Translations under genes and position numbers: made by a program
Notes under the pieces: model-generated
Seen by the model: only the letters and a program-made list of their open reading frames with translations
Told to the model about the DNA's origin: nothing
The model's database searches: none
Shown: positions 28,001-40,830 of the stretch, one piece after another
How positions within the stretch are numbered: the stretch's first letter is position 1
Layout: every line of letters starts with the position of its first letter
Source of the DNA: Ricordea florida
Lineage: Eukaryota > Cnidaria > Anthozoa > Corallimorpharia > Ricordeidae
DNA length: 64,000 bases
Direction of reading: 5' to 3'
NCBI GenBank assembly: GCA_949710005.1
Contig: OX453282.1
Span: 14,164,309 to 14,228,308 of the forward strand

Positions 28001-31000
28001 TTTAGTAGCTGTAGTAAGTGTAGTAGCTGTTGTAACTGTAGTAAGTGTATTGGCTGTAGCAAGTGTAGTAGGTGCAGTAAGTGTAATGATTGTAGTAAAT
28101 GAAGTTTCTGTAGTAAGTGTAGTAGCTGTAGTAAGTGTAGTAAGCGTAGAAGCTGTAGTAGCTGTAGTAAGTGTAGTAAATGTAGGAGCTGTAGCAACTG
28201 TAGTAGCTGTAGTAAGTGTACTTCGTGTAGAAGCTATAGCTCCATTTGAAGCTGTAGTAAGTGTAGAAGCTGTACTAAGTGTAGTAAGTGTAGTAGCTTT
28301 AGTAGCTGTAGCATCTGTATTAGGAGTAATATCTGTAGTAGTTGTAGTAGCTCTAGTAACTGCAGTAGGTGTAGTACTTGTAGTAATTGTAGTAGCTGTA
28401 GTAAGCGTAGTAAGTGTAGTAGCTGTAGTAAGTTTAGTAAGTGTAGCAAGTGTAGTAGCTGTCGTAACTGTAGTATCTGTAGTAGGCGTAGTAGCTGTAG
28501 TAAGTGTAGCAGCTGTAGTAAGTGTAGTAACTGTAGTAGGTGTAGTAGCTGTAGTAAGTTTAGTAGCTGTAGTAAGTGTAGTAAGTGTAGAAGCTGTAGT
28601 AGCTGTAGTAAGTGTAGTAAATGTAAGAGCTGTAGCAACTGTAGTAGCTGTAGTAAGTGTACTTCGTGTAGAAGCTACAGTTGCATTTGAAGCTGTAGTA
28701 AGTGTAGAAAATGTACTAAGTGTAGTAGGTGTAGTAGCTTTAGTAGCAGTAGCATCTGTATTAGGTGTAAAAGCTGTAGTAGCCGTAGAAGCTGTAGTAA
28801 CTGCAGTAGGTGTAGTACTTGTAGTAAGTGTAGTAGCTGTAGGAAGCGTAGTTAGTGTAGTAGCTGTAGTAAGTGTAGTAAGTGTAGCAAGTGTAGTAGC
28901 TGTGGTACCTGTAGTACCTGTAGTAGGCATAGTAGCTGTAGTAAGTGTAGTAGCTGTAGTAAGTGTAGTAACTGTAGTAGGTGTAGTAGCTGTAGTAAGT
29001 GTAGTGGCTGTAGTAACTGTAGTAGCTGTAGTGATAGTAGTAGATTAAGTAAGTGTAGTAGCTGTAGTATGTGTAGTAAGTGTTTCAGCTGTAGTAGCTT
29101 TAGTAGCTCTAATATCTATAGTAGCTGTAATATCTATAGTAGCTGTAGTATCTGTAGTAGCTGTAGTAAGTGCAGTAAGTGTAGAAGTTGTAATAACTGT
29201 AGTAGCTGTAGTAAGTATAGTAGCTGTTGTAACTGTGGTAAGTGTTTTGGCTGTAGCAAGTGTAGAGTTGCAGTAAGTGCAGTGGCTGTAGGAAGTGTAG
29301 TAGGTTGAGTAAGTGTAGTGACTGTAGCATGTATAGTATGTGTAGTAAGTGTAGTAGCTGTAGTAAGTGTAGTAAGTTTAGTAGCCGTATTAAAAGTAGA
29401 ACGTGTAGTAGCTGTTCTAACTGTAGTAAGTGTAGTAAGTGTACTAGCTGCAGTAGCTGTATTAAGTGTAAAACGTGTAGTAGAAGTAGTATCTGTAGTA
29501 AGTGTAAGAGCTGTAGTCAGTGTATTAGCTGTAGTAAGTTTAGTAGGTGTAGTAGGTATAGTAGCTGTAGCAGCTGTATTAGGTGTAGTAGCTGTAGTAG
29601 CTATAGTAGCTGTAGTAACTGCAGTAGTTGTAGTATTTGTAGTAAGTGTAGTACGTCTAGTAGCTTTAGTAAGTGTAGTAAGTTTAGTAGCTGTAGCAGG
29701 TGTAGTAAGTGTAGTTTCTGCAGTAGCTGTAGTACCTGTAGTATCTGTAGTAGGGGTAGTAGCTGTAGTAGCTCTAGTAAGTATAGTAGCTGCAGTTAAT
29801 GTAGTAACTGTAGTAGGTGTAGTAGCTGTAGTAAGTGTAGTAACTGTATTAGATTTAGTAACTGTAGTAAGTGTAGTAGCTGTAGTAAGTGTAGTAGGTG
29901 TAGTAGCTGTAGCAAGTGTAGTAAGTGTAGTAGCTGTGGTAAGTGTACTAAGCAGAGTAGCTGTAGTAAGTGGAGTAAGCGTAGTTGCTGTAGTAGCTGT
30001 AGTAAGTGTAGTGGCTGTAGAAAGTGTAGTAGGTGTTATAACTGTAGTAAGTGTAGTGGCCGTAGAAGGCGTAGTAGGTGCAGTAAGCGTAGTGGCTGTA
30101 GGAAGTGTAGTAGGTGCAGTAAGTGTAGTGACTGTAGTATGTGAAGTATCTGTAGTAACTGTAGTAAGTGTAGAAGCTGTCTTAGCTGTAGTAAGTGTAG
30201 AACGTGTAGTAGCTGTAGTATCGGTAGTAAGTGAAATAGCTGTAGTAAGTGTAGTAGCTGTAATAAGTGTAGTACGTGTTGAAGCTCTAGTAGCTGTAGT
30301 AGCTGTAGTAAGTGTACTATATGTAGTGAGTGTAGTAGCTATACTAAGTGTAGTGGCTGTAGTAAGTGTAGTGGCTGTAGCAAGTGTAGTAGGTGCAGTA
30401 AGTGTAGTGGCTATAGGAAGTGTAGTAGGTGCAGTAAGTGTAGTGACTGTAGTAAGTGTAGTATCTGTAGTAAGTGTAGTAGCTGTAGTAAGTGTAGTAA
30501 GTGTAGTAGCTGTAGCAAAAGTAGAACGTGTAGTAGCTGTAGTAACTGTAGTAAGTGTAGAAGCTGTAGTAGCTGTAGTAAGTGTAGTAAATGTATAACC
30601 TGTAGTAACTGTAATAAGTGTAGTAAGTGTAGTAGCTTTAGTAAGTGTAGTAAGTGTAGTAGCTGTAGTAAGTGTAGAACGTGTAGTAGCTGTAGTATCT
30701 GTAGTAAGTGTAAGAGCTGTAGTAACTGCAGTAGCTGTAGTAAGTGTACTACGTGTAGAAGCTGTAGTTCCTGTAGAAGCTGTAGTATTTGTAGTAGCTG
30801 TACTAAGTATAGAAGTTGTGTAGCAGCTTTAGTAGCTGTGACATCTGTATTAGGTGAGGTAGCTGTAGTAGCCGTAGTAGCTGTAGTAACTGCAGTAGGT
30901 GTAGTAGATGTAGTAAGTGTAGTAAGTGTAGTAGCTGTAGTAAGTGTGGTAAGTGTAGTAGCTGTACTAAGTGTACTAAGTGTAGCAAGTAGAGTAGCTG

Positions 31001-32160
31001 TAGTACCTGTAGTATCTGTAGTATTTGTAGTATCAGTAGTAGGTGTAAGAGTTGTAGTAAGTGTAGTACGTTTAGAAGCTGTAGTAGCTGTAGTAGCTGT
31101 AGTAAGTGTACTGGCTGTAGTAAGTGTAGTAGCCGCAGTAGTGTAGTAGGTGCAATAAGGGTAGTGACTGTTGTAAGTGTAGTATCTGTAGTAAGTGTAG
31201 TAGCATTAGTATCTGTAGTAAGTGTAGTAGCTGTAGTAAGTGTAGTAGCTGTAGTAGTTGTAGTAAGTGTAGTAAGTGTAGTTTCTGCAGTAGCTCTAGT
31301 AACTGAAGTAAGTGTAGTAGTTGTAGTAGCTGTAGTATCTGTAGTAAGTGTAGTAAGTGTAGTAGCTGTAGTATGTTTAGTTAGTGCAGTAGCTGTACTA
31401 TCTGCAGTAAGTGTAGTAGCTGGAATAAGTGTAGTGAGTGTAGTAGCTCTAGTAAGTGTAGTAAGTGTAGTAGCTCTAAGAGCTGTACTACTGCACGTAC
31501 TACACTTACTACAAATACTACACTTATTACACTTACTACACTTACTAGAGCTACTACACTTACTACACTTACTACACTTACTACAGCTACTACACTTACT
31601 ACAGCTACTACACTTAATACACTTACTACACCTACTACAGGTAGTACAGTTACTACACATGCTACACTTACTACAGCTACTACACTTACTACAGATACTG
31701 CAGGTACTACATTTACCACATTTACTACACTTACCGCACTTACTAAACTTACTGCAGCTACCACACTTACTACACTTACTACAGCTATTACAGCCACTAC
31801 ACTTACTACAGATCCTGCACTTACTACAGATACTACAGGTACTACAATTACTACAGCTACTACACTTACTACACTTACTACACTTACTACACTTACTACA
31901 GCTACTACATCAACTACAGTTACTACAGCTACTATACTTACTACAGCTACTACACCTATTAAACTTACTACACTTACTACAGCAACTACACTTACTACAG
32001 CTACTACACTTACTACAGCAACTACAGCTACTACTCTTACCAAATTAATACAGCTACTACACGTACTACAGCTACTACACTTACTACAGCTACTACACTT
32101 ACTACACTTACCACACATACTACAGCTACTACACTTACTACACTTACTGCAGCTACTACT
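25096..32160. repeat. V satellite, array 2
   Basis: Same 18 bp satellite as at 14726-18170. Reverse orientation to about 27590, forward to about 31485, then reverse. The last part (from about 30390) matches array 1 closely, including rare variants such as the block around 30819 equal to 17050, and the palindrome AGCTCTAAGAGCT (31472-31484). The junction with the L array at about 25095 is abrupt. The long frames inside, up to about 800 codons, are repeat artefacts. Confidence 0.93.
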
Positions 32161-32290
32161 GTTTGTCCAATTCACTACAGTTACTTTTAAGCCCAGATGC
32201 CCGACATGGCAGGACATTTTATGGGGTCATACACTAACTACTGACCCTTTTCTGCGCCTACTAAACATACTAGACGTACTATATACTATA
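32161..32290. repeat. Short spacer between V and L arrays, copy 2
   Basis: Near-identical to 18171-18290, with a handful of substitutions. Confidence 0.8.
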
Positions 32291-35200
32291 TAAAGGCTAA
32301 TCAGTTCAAAACATAGGCTACTCAGAAAATAAATACGCAAATAAGGGAAAAATAATTAAACTAGTGAAATAAGCATGTATGGTAATCAAGTACATAGATG
32401 GGCAAGCTACATAAAATCATCAGGCAATTAGGTAAGTAATTAGCCTAATTAGGACCCTTCATATGGTGATTACATAAGATAAAACAATTAAGAAAATATA
32501 AAGTTTGATTAACTAAATAAGTTAGGCTAGTTAGATATATAAGTGATCCAAACGGCTTAAAAAATAGGTTAATTAGGCAAACGCATAGGCTAATTAGATA
32601 AAAAGATAAAAAATTAGATAATTATATAATCTAATCAGGTAAAAGGATGAGTTATGCAGGTATATAAATAGGGCCAATCACCTAGGCCCATAGGCCAAAT
32701 AAATAAATACAAAGGCTAATCCGGCGAATCAGGTAAACCCATGAGGTTATCAAGTAACTAGATAGGCTAATTAGGGAAAGACATAGGCTGATTAGGTAAA
32801 GCGATAATCTGATTACAAAAGCATGTCGTCTAATAAGCTGAATAGTTAGGCTAAATAGGTATATCAGTAGGTTAATCAGACAAGCCCAACAGTCTAATAA
32901 ACAAATACATAGGCTAATCCGGTAAATACATAGACAAATAAAATAAGCATATATCCTAATCTAGTACATACATAGATTAAAAAGGTAGAGTTTTCATTCA
33001 ATAAGGTAAATAGATAGGCCAAGTAGGCAAATAGATAGGCTATTAACATAAATAGCTAAAGTAATTAGGTACAAAAATAGGCTAATCAAGTAAATGGGTA
33101 AGCTAATTAGGGAAATAGTTAGAGTAATCAGGTATATAAATGGCGAGTCAGATAGACTGCTGAGGTAATCAGGTAATTCTATAGGCTAATTAGGCAAAGA
33201 CATAGGCTAATGAGATAAACAGATGAACTAATAAGGAAAATTTATAGTCAAATCGGCCATAAATATATGCATATATGCTTATCAGGTACATCAACAGATT
33301 AATTAGGTAAAGTAATCAGGCAATAAGCCCAACAGCCAAATGAATACACAGTTTAATTAGTTTATCTATTTATCTAGTTAGCCTATTTCTTTGCCTAATT
33401 AGACTACTTACATAACTGGCTAGCCTATCTATCTATGTGACTAGCCTATATATATTTCCCTAAATAGTATATCTATTTATCTAATTAGCGTATGTTTTTG
33501 CCTAATTAGCCTTTCTATTTCCTGATTGCCTTATGAGTTTTCCTGACCAGATCATTTATAAACATGATTAGACTAACTTTCTAATTAGCTTATCTATTTG
33601 TCTAATTAGCTTAAGTTGTTGCTAAATTAGTCTATTTACCTGCTTAGCCTATATATTTAACTAATTAGTTGATCCATTTATCTGATTAACCTTTTAATTA
33701 ACCTATTCTTTTAGCCGATTGGACAATTTATATACCTGACTAGCCTAACTAATTACCTGATTAACCTATACATTTCCCTAATTAGTTTATAGAGTTATCT
33801 AATTAGCCGATGTAGTGTCCTAATTAGCCTATCTATTTACCTAATTGCCTAACAAGTCTCATTAGTTTATCGTTTTATCTAATTAGCCTGTCTTTGCCAA
33901 ATTAGCCTATATATTTACTTAAATGCCTGTTAGGTTTACCTAACTAGCCTATTTATATGTCTGATTAGGCTATCTATTTACCTGATTACCCTATATATTT
34001 TCCTAATTAGTATTTCTATTTATCTGCTTAGCTTATGAATTCGCTAATTGTCTTGTCTATTTATCTGATTGCCTAATTACTTTCCCTGATTAATTCTTGT
34101 ATGTACTTAATAAGCATATATGCTTAATTTATCTGTCTATGTATTTACCGGATTAGCCTATTTAATTATTTGGCTCTTGGGCTTACCTTTTTGGCCTTTT
34201 CTTTTACCTGATTAGATTATTTATTTATCTAACTAGTTTTTTCTGTTATCTAAATAGTCTATGTATTTGCCTAATTAATCTATTTTTACATGATTGTGAC
34301 AACTATTTACCTGATTAGACTATAAATTTTTCTAATTATATGATGGATTTATCTAATTAGATGATGTCTGCCTAATTTGCCTATCTATTTTCCTGATTGC
34401 CTGATGGGTTTATCTGATCTGCCCACTTATACACCTGATTACACTAACTATTTACCTAATAAGACTATATATTTCCCTAATTAATTTATCTAATTAGCCT
34501 ATGTAATTGCCTAATTCGCCTACGTATTTAATTGATTGCCTGATGGGTTTTCTAGTTAGCCTATGTGTTTGCCTAACTAGCATATCTATTTAACTGATTG
34601 CCTGATGGGTTTATCTAATGGGCCTGTTTATATAATTGATCACCCTAACTATTTACCTGATTAGACTATATATTTTCTTAATTAGCTCATCTATTAATCG
34701 AATTAGCCTATGTAATTGCCCAATTCGCCTATCTGGCGAAGATCATAGCGTATCTAGAGTAATCATAGCGTAATGCAAATGCATAGAGTAATCAGATAAA
34801 TAGATAATGGAATTAGGTAAATATATAGGCTAATTAGGTAAATATATAGGCTACTTAGGCTAATACATAGTCTTATCCGATTAATAAATAAACTAATCAG
34901 GGAAATATATAGTGTAATCAGGTAAATAATTGGACTAATAAAGTATATAAATCGGCCAATTCGGTAAGCCCATCAGGCAATCAGGTAAATCGGATAAGTA
35001 GGTTAAGTCTTTAGGTAGATATATAGGCTAATCAGTTAAAAAGATAGGCTAATCAGACAAATAAATTATCAAATCGGGGATAAATAATTAAACTAATGAA
35101 ATAAGCATGTATGGTAATCAAGTACATAGATGGGCAAACTACATAAAATCATCAGGCAATTAGGTAAGTAATTAGCCTAATTAGGACGCTACATCGGCTG

Positions 35201-35862
35201 ATTAAATAATAAGATAAAATAATTAAGAAAATATAAAGTTTGATTAGGTAAATAACTTAGGCTAGTTAGATATATAAGTGATCCAAACGGCTTAAAAAAT
35301 AGGTTAATTAGGCAAATGCATAGGCTAATTAGATAAAAAGATAAAAAAATTAGATAATTATATAATCTAATCAGGTTAAAGGATGAGCTAGGCAGGTAAT
35401 TAATAGGGCCTATCAGCTAGGCCCATAGGCCAAATAAATAAATACAAAGGCTAATCCCGCGAATCAGGTAAACCCATGAGGTTATCAAGTAACTAGATAG
35501 GCTAATTAGGGAAAGACATAGGCTGATTAGGTAAAGCGATAATCTGATTACGAAAGTATGTAGTCTAATAAGCTGAATAGTTAGGCTAAATAGGTATATA
35601 AGTAGGCCAATCAGGCAAGCCCAACAGTCTAATAAATGGATACATAGGCTAATCCGGTAAATACATAGACAAATAAAATAAGCATATATCCTAATCTAGT
35701 ACATACATAGATTAAAAAGGTAGAGTTTTCATTCAATAAGGTAAATAGGCCAAGTAGGCAAATACATAGGCTATTAACATAAATAGATAAAGTAATTAGG
35801 TAAGAATATAGGCTAATCAAGTAAATGGGTAAACTAATTAGGGAAATAGTTAGAGTAATCAG
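32291..35862. repeat. L satellite, array 2
   Basis: Copy of roughly 18291-21916 (forward, reverse from about 33360, forward again after TTCGCC-TATCT-GGCGAA at 34724-34740). It breaks off at 35862 in mid-unit and joins a GTAT array; the corresponding position in copy 1 (about 21916) simply continues, so 35862 is the duplication end point. Confidence 0.9.
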
Positions 35863-37337
35863 TTGAGACATGTTGCTTTGATGTCAATATGTATGTATGT
35901 TTGTATGTATATATATATATGTTTGTTTGTTTGTAAGTATATTTGTATGTTTGTATGTTTTTATCTATATATTTGTTTCTCTACATGTTGTATCATTGAA
36001 TGTTTCATTGTATTTTTGTATGTATGTCATTTATCATGTATTTTCGTATGTTTGTATTTAGATATATTAGTATTTTTGTTTTGTCGGTGGCATTTATGTA
36101 TGTGTGTTGGTATCTTTCTATGATTGTATATCTGTATATCTCTAAATATGTATGTTATTATGTTGGTATGTTTTTATGTTTGTGGGTCTGTGTGTCTGTA
36201 GGTTCGTATGTCTGTATCTCTTTTGCAGATAAATATGTAAGTATGTATGTATCTTTTTAAGTATGGCTGTAAGTATAACTGCATAACAATGGTCTCTACG
36301 TATCTTTGTATGTATGGAAGTATGCATATTTGTGTGTTGCTATGTATGTCTTTTGTTTGTTTGTATGTTTGTTTTTTTTATGTTTATGGATGTATGTATG
36401 TATGTTGGTATAATTGTGTATGTCTGTATAATTTGTATTGTTCTTTGTCTCTATAATTGTATATTTGTATGTTTCTATGTAATTATGTATGTAAGTTTGT
36501 ATGTTTATGTGTTTGTATTTTATTATATATATGCCTGTATGTTTGTATGTATATGTCTGTCAGTATAATTATGTTTTTATCTTTGTACTTTTGTCTCTGT
36601 TTGTTTTTATGTTAGTATATATATATGTATAAATGATGTGTATAAATTGGTATTGTTTATGTGTATGTCTGTGTGTATGTATGTTTCTATTGTTGTATGT
36701 TTCTTTAATTGTATGCACGTATGCTGCTCTGTATATATGTTTGTATGCTTTTATATCATTATGCATGTGTTTGTTATTCTGTCGTATGTATGTATGTTTG
36801 TATGTTTGTATGTATATCTGTATCTTTGTATGATTGCATCTATATATTTGTCTCTGAATGTTTGTATGTTTTTATGTTTGTATGTATGTACGCTGGTATG
36901 TCTGTAAATCTGTAAGTATGTATGTATCTCTGTATGTTCGACCGTAATTATGTCTGTAAGTAACCCTGTATGCATCTCTGCATGTGCTGAAGTATGAATG
37001 GTTCTTTGTATATTTCTATGTAATTATGTATCTACGTTGGTATGTTTGTATTTATATCTAATTAACTCTTTCAGTATGTCTGTAAGTATAACTGTATAAT
37101 GGTCTCTACGTATCTCTCTATGTATGGAAGTATGCATGTTTGTATGTAACTATTTATGTATTTTGTTTGTATGTATCTATGTTGGTATAATTCTGTAGGT
37201 TTGTATGTGTTTGTACTTTATCATATATGTATGTCTGTATGTTTGTATGTATATGTTTGGATGTAAATTTTTATGTTTGTATCTTATATTTTGTCTCTGT
37301 CTGTTTGTATGTTTTAATGTTAGTATATATATATTTT
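35863..37337 (+). repeat. GTAT/GTTT microsatellite array
   Basis: Interrupted (GTAT)n/(GTTT)n/(GTCT)n sequence. It is a recognisable duplicate of about 60292-62075: both share ATGTCAATATGTATG near their start and the TTTTGTCGGTGGCATTT interruption. Short frames inside are repeat artefacts. It ends in a TATATATAT tract at PLE-1. Confidence 0.9.
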
Positions 37338-40035
37338 TAGTAAAAGGTTTAAACCCAGGAGTATCAGTAGTTCGTCTAGTTTGATCGTCCGGGTGAGGGT
37401 AGTTCTGAAAAGAACTGTATTTGGTGACTGACGTTTCGACAACCTGAGCGGAAGTCATCTTCAGAGTCAAGTGAATAATGTTTGTCAGACGATGATGTTA
37501 TAAGTCTGGTCTGTTAAACGTGATTGGTCAGTTTAGCCATGATGGTATTGGCTGAAAGACTCGTGTAAAGTTTGTTACCAGTCATTGGTCGGTTTCGATC
37601 CGGCTATTGTTTGTCAAATAGGTCGGTGTTTGGTCCGTCTATAGTTAGTCAAATTATGTCGGTTTGTTAGAAGTCCGTTTGTCGGTTTTGTTTTCGTCAT
37701 GGATAAGTCGTTTGTAAGGCGCCGGTAGTTGTTGACATCTGTTAAGAGGTGTTCGTTCCAAGTTGGTGTACCAGCTTTTCAGAGTCAGTCGTTGAAAATA
37801 GTTTGTACTGTAGGTTAAGCAATGGGCAGAGTCCCAGTCAATGTTGTGGTTTGTCAGTTGATGATGTACAGCAATATGATTGTTGGTATCACCATTTCTT
37901 GTGGCTCGTTTGTGTTCAGTTAGTCTCGTGTTAAGGTTTCTGCCAGTCTCACCAATGTAAGAAGCCTGGCAGTCGGAGCATTTGATCTTGTAAACTGCTC
38001 CCTGTCTGTTGTTAGGTTCGACCTTGTCTTTTACCTTGGTCAGTAAATGTCGTAAGGTGATTGTAGGTTTGTGGGCTACACGGATGCTGTAAGGCTGTAG
38101 GATCCGTGAGATGATTTCAGAAGTGCCCTAAATGTAAGGTATAGTCACTGTAGTAACCGGTGTTGGGTTCCTGTTCGTTGCGTCAGTTTCAGTAGGTCGG
38201 TAAATGTTTCGTCTAACAAAGTCAGCGTTGTAATTGTTTTTGTGAAAGACACGTTCTAGGTAACAGTTTTCGTCACGTAAGCTGTCCGCTGTGTCACAAA
38301 CTAGTTGCGCTCGTCTCGTCAAAGTCTTTATAGTCGTGGCTTTGTGTGAAGTCGGGTTGTAGGATGATTGGTCGAGTAATCTGTCGGTATGTGTCGGTTT
38401 TCTGTATACTCTCGTTCGCAGTTCGTTGTTGTCGCGGCTTACCAAACAGTCTAGAAAAGGAGTTTTCCATTTTCTTCGATCTCTTTAGTAAACTGGATGT
38501 CGGCGTTCTGTTCGTTAAAGTGGTCGTGAAAACCGTCAATTTCGTCTTTGTGAACGGCGGTAAAGGTGTCGTCAACGTAGCGAAACCAAAGCGGTATCGA
38601 CTGTCGGTAAGTTGCAAGGGCGCGTTCCTCCACGTGTTGCATCACAATTTCCGCGACAACAACAGAAACAGGCGACCCCATGGCTGTTCCATGTAACTGT
38701 TTGTAGTGTTTACCGTTGTACTGAAAGTACGTCGACGTAAGGCAAAGGTTCAGTAAGTCCATGATGTCTTCTGTCGGTAACGGAAGTTTAACTGTAGATT
38801 GCTGTATAGCTGTCTCGGTACACTGTAATGCTAGTTGAAGTGGAATACTGGTGAACAGGGACTTCACATCAAAAGACAAAAGGTTGTAGTCGTCAGGTAT
38901 CTGTGCTGTCTTAATAGCAAAAAAAAAAACACTCAGTGACGCCTAAACGGATACCGACCGAGTCTATTGTATCGAGTGTTGAGGCAGTTCTGTCTAGTCA
39001 GCGAGACTTACCAGAAACTGCCAAGGATAATATCAGAAGTAGAATTGCTTCTACGCTACAATCAGCCTCTATTCCTGTCAATAACTTGACAAAAGACGAA
39101 CAACAGGCACTGAAACGACTGAGAAACGACGACAACATTGTTATACTACCAGCCGACAAAGGACGTGTCACTGTTGTTGTGGACAAGACTGACTACTTCG
39201 ACAAAATGGACGCACTTGTTTACGACAAACAGACTTACGAAGAGCTTAAACGCGACCCGACGCCAGCACTTCAACGTAAACTTAACAGCAAAATACTTAC
39301 GCTTAAAAAGACTGACGCTATTGATACTCAACGCTACTACCGACTGAGGTGCTTAGTACCACAAGCACCGAGACTTTACGGACTACCTAAACTGCACAAA
39401 CCTGGTATACCGATGAGACCTATAGTGTCATTCTGTGGATCCCCTACGTATCAACTGTCCAAGTACTTGACGACCATACTGCAACCCCTAACTAACAAAT
39501 CAAGATCTAAACTACAATCTACGGAGAACTTTATTGACGCTATTAAGACAGCACAGATACCTGACGACTACAACCTTTTGTCTTTTGATGTGAAGTCCCT
39601 GTTCACCAGTATTCCACTTCAACTAGCATTACAGTGTACCGAGACAGCTATACAGCAATCTACAGTTAAACTTCCGTTACCGACAGAAGACATCATGGAC
39701 TTACTGAACCTTTGCCTTACGTCGACGTACTTTCAGTACAACGGTAAACACTACAAACAGTTACATGGAACAGCCATGGGGTCGCCTGTTTCTGTTGTTG
39801 TCGCGGAAATTGCGATGCAACACGTGGAGGAAGGCGCCCTTGCAACTTACCGACAGACGATACCGCTTTGGTTTCGCTACGTTGACGACACCTTTACCGC
39901 CGTTCACAAAGACGAAATTGACGGTTTTCACGACCACCTTAACGAACAGAATGCCGACATCCAGTTTACTAAAGAGATCGAAGAAAATGGAAAACTTCCT
40001 TTTCTAGACTGTTTGGTAAGCCGCGACAAGAACGA
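37338..40035. mobile_element. PLE-1: head-to-head pair of Penelope-like element fragments
   Basis: Two fragments of one PLE family in opposite orientation. The minus-strand copy (37338 to about 38918) has the second half of the RT, the linker, a GIY-YIG domain and the 3' tail. The plus-strand copy (about 38921-40035) has the N-terminal region and RT up to just past motif C. They share about 450 bp, 38466-38918 being the reverse of 39538-39990 with few differences. The plus copy runs straight into GTAT repeat. Inverted, 5'-truncated neighbours are typical of PLE insertions. Confidence 0.9.
37654..38918 (-). pseudogene. PLE-1 reverse transcriptase (C-terminal half) with GIY-YIG endonuclease, broken
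   Basis: Reads from LLSFDVKSLFTSIP (RT motif A) through AMGSPVSVVVAE and RYVDDTFTAV (motif C) to the linker and a GIY-YIG nuclease (AVYKIKCSDCQASYIGETGR), ending near 37654. There are two breaks: a one-base deletion near 38455-38462 relative to the plus-strand copy, and an in-frame TAG at 38128-38130. It also lacks the N-terminal half, as the frame starts right after a poly-T/A junction at about 38920. It is therefore dead but recent, because the shared part is nearly identical to the neighbouring copy. Confidence 0.85.
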
Positions 40036-40084
40036 ACCTTATGTGTGTATGTATTTACGTATGTATGAATGTATGTATATCTAG
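38936..40084 (+). pseudogene. PLE-1 reverse transcriptase, N-terminal two thirds, 3'-truncated
   Basis: Open frame with the PLE-specific N-terminal region, ILPADKGRVTVVVD, YGLPKLHKPGIPMRPIVS, motif A FDVKSLFTSIP, motif B GTAMGSPVSVV and motif C RYVDDTF. It begins with GTG in a frame open only back to about 38918, so the true 5' end is missing. After CLVSRDKNE (about 40030) the sequence becomes GTAT microsatellite, which adds a meaningless tail to the stop at 40084. The GIY-YIG domain is absent. RT core residues are intact. Confidence 0.88.
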
Positions 40085-40830
40085 CTCTATCTCTGTACTG
40101 AGATCTTTACGAATGTCCTAAGTTATGCCTGTATGTATGTCTGTATGTCTTGCTGTATGTATGTCTGTATGTATGTATGTTTGTACGTTTGTATGTAATT
40201 ATGTGTGCATGTTTGCATGTGTGTATGTTTGTCTGTTTGTATCTACATATTTGTTTGTTTGTGTGTTTGTGTGATTGTATGTTCCTATGTTCTTAATTCT
40301 TGTATGCTCGAATGTCCATATACATGATTGTATGTATGTTTCAATGTCTTAGTGTATGTCGCATTGTATGTCTGTGTGTCTATGTCTAGACATATATGTG
40401 TAAGTTAGTGTGATTGTATAACTCTGTTTCTATTTATGTATGTACGTCTGTATGTATGTGTGCATGTAAGTCTGTAGTTATATCTTTATATATGTATGTT
40501 TGTTCTTTGTATATTTGGGTGATGTCTGCATATCTGTATGTATGTGTTTCTATCTTTATATTGATGTTTGTATGTATATCTGTATGTATGTCTCTATGTT
40601 TGTATGTTCGTACGGTTTTATGTTTATGATTGTATATATGTCTCTATCTAAAAATGTATGTCTGTATTTATGTCTGCATGCATCTTTGTATGCCTGCGTG
40701 TCTATATGCTGGTATGTTTGTTCGTTTGTATGTTTGTATGTAGTACTTAGTTATGTCTGCATTCATGTATGTATGTAGGTATGTATATCTGTATGGATGT
40801 GTGTATGTATGTGTCTGTATGCATGTTTGT
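40036..40830 (+). repeat. GTAT/GTCT microsatellite array
   Basis: Imperfect GTATGTATGTCT-type repeat following directly from the PLE-1 fragment. No gene. Confidence 0.88.

Noticed and set aside
14726..32160. Long Val-, Cys/Ser-, Thr- and Leu/His-rich reading frames, the longest about 800 codons
   Set aside because: They are produced by an 18 bp repeat without stops in five frames, appear on both strands at once, flip with array orientation and have no domain or start context.
18291..35862. TTAGGC/TTAGCC words suggesting telomeric repeats
   Set aside because: They occur once per 21 bp L unit with variable flanks, not as a pure hexamer tandem, and the strand alternates.
14726..35862. CRISPR-like arrays
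   Set aside because: There is no alternation of constant repeats with unique spacers; the units are contiguous degenerate satellites in an animal-type context.
37425..37468. Hammerhead-like motif in the PLE-1 tail (CTGAAGATGA ... CGAAACG)
   Set aside because: The CUGANGA core is interrupted and stem II does not pair well, unlike the complete ribozyme in PLE-2; at most a relic.
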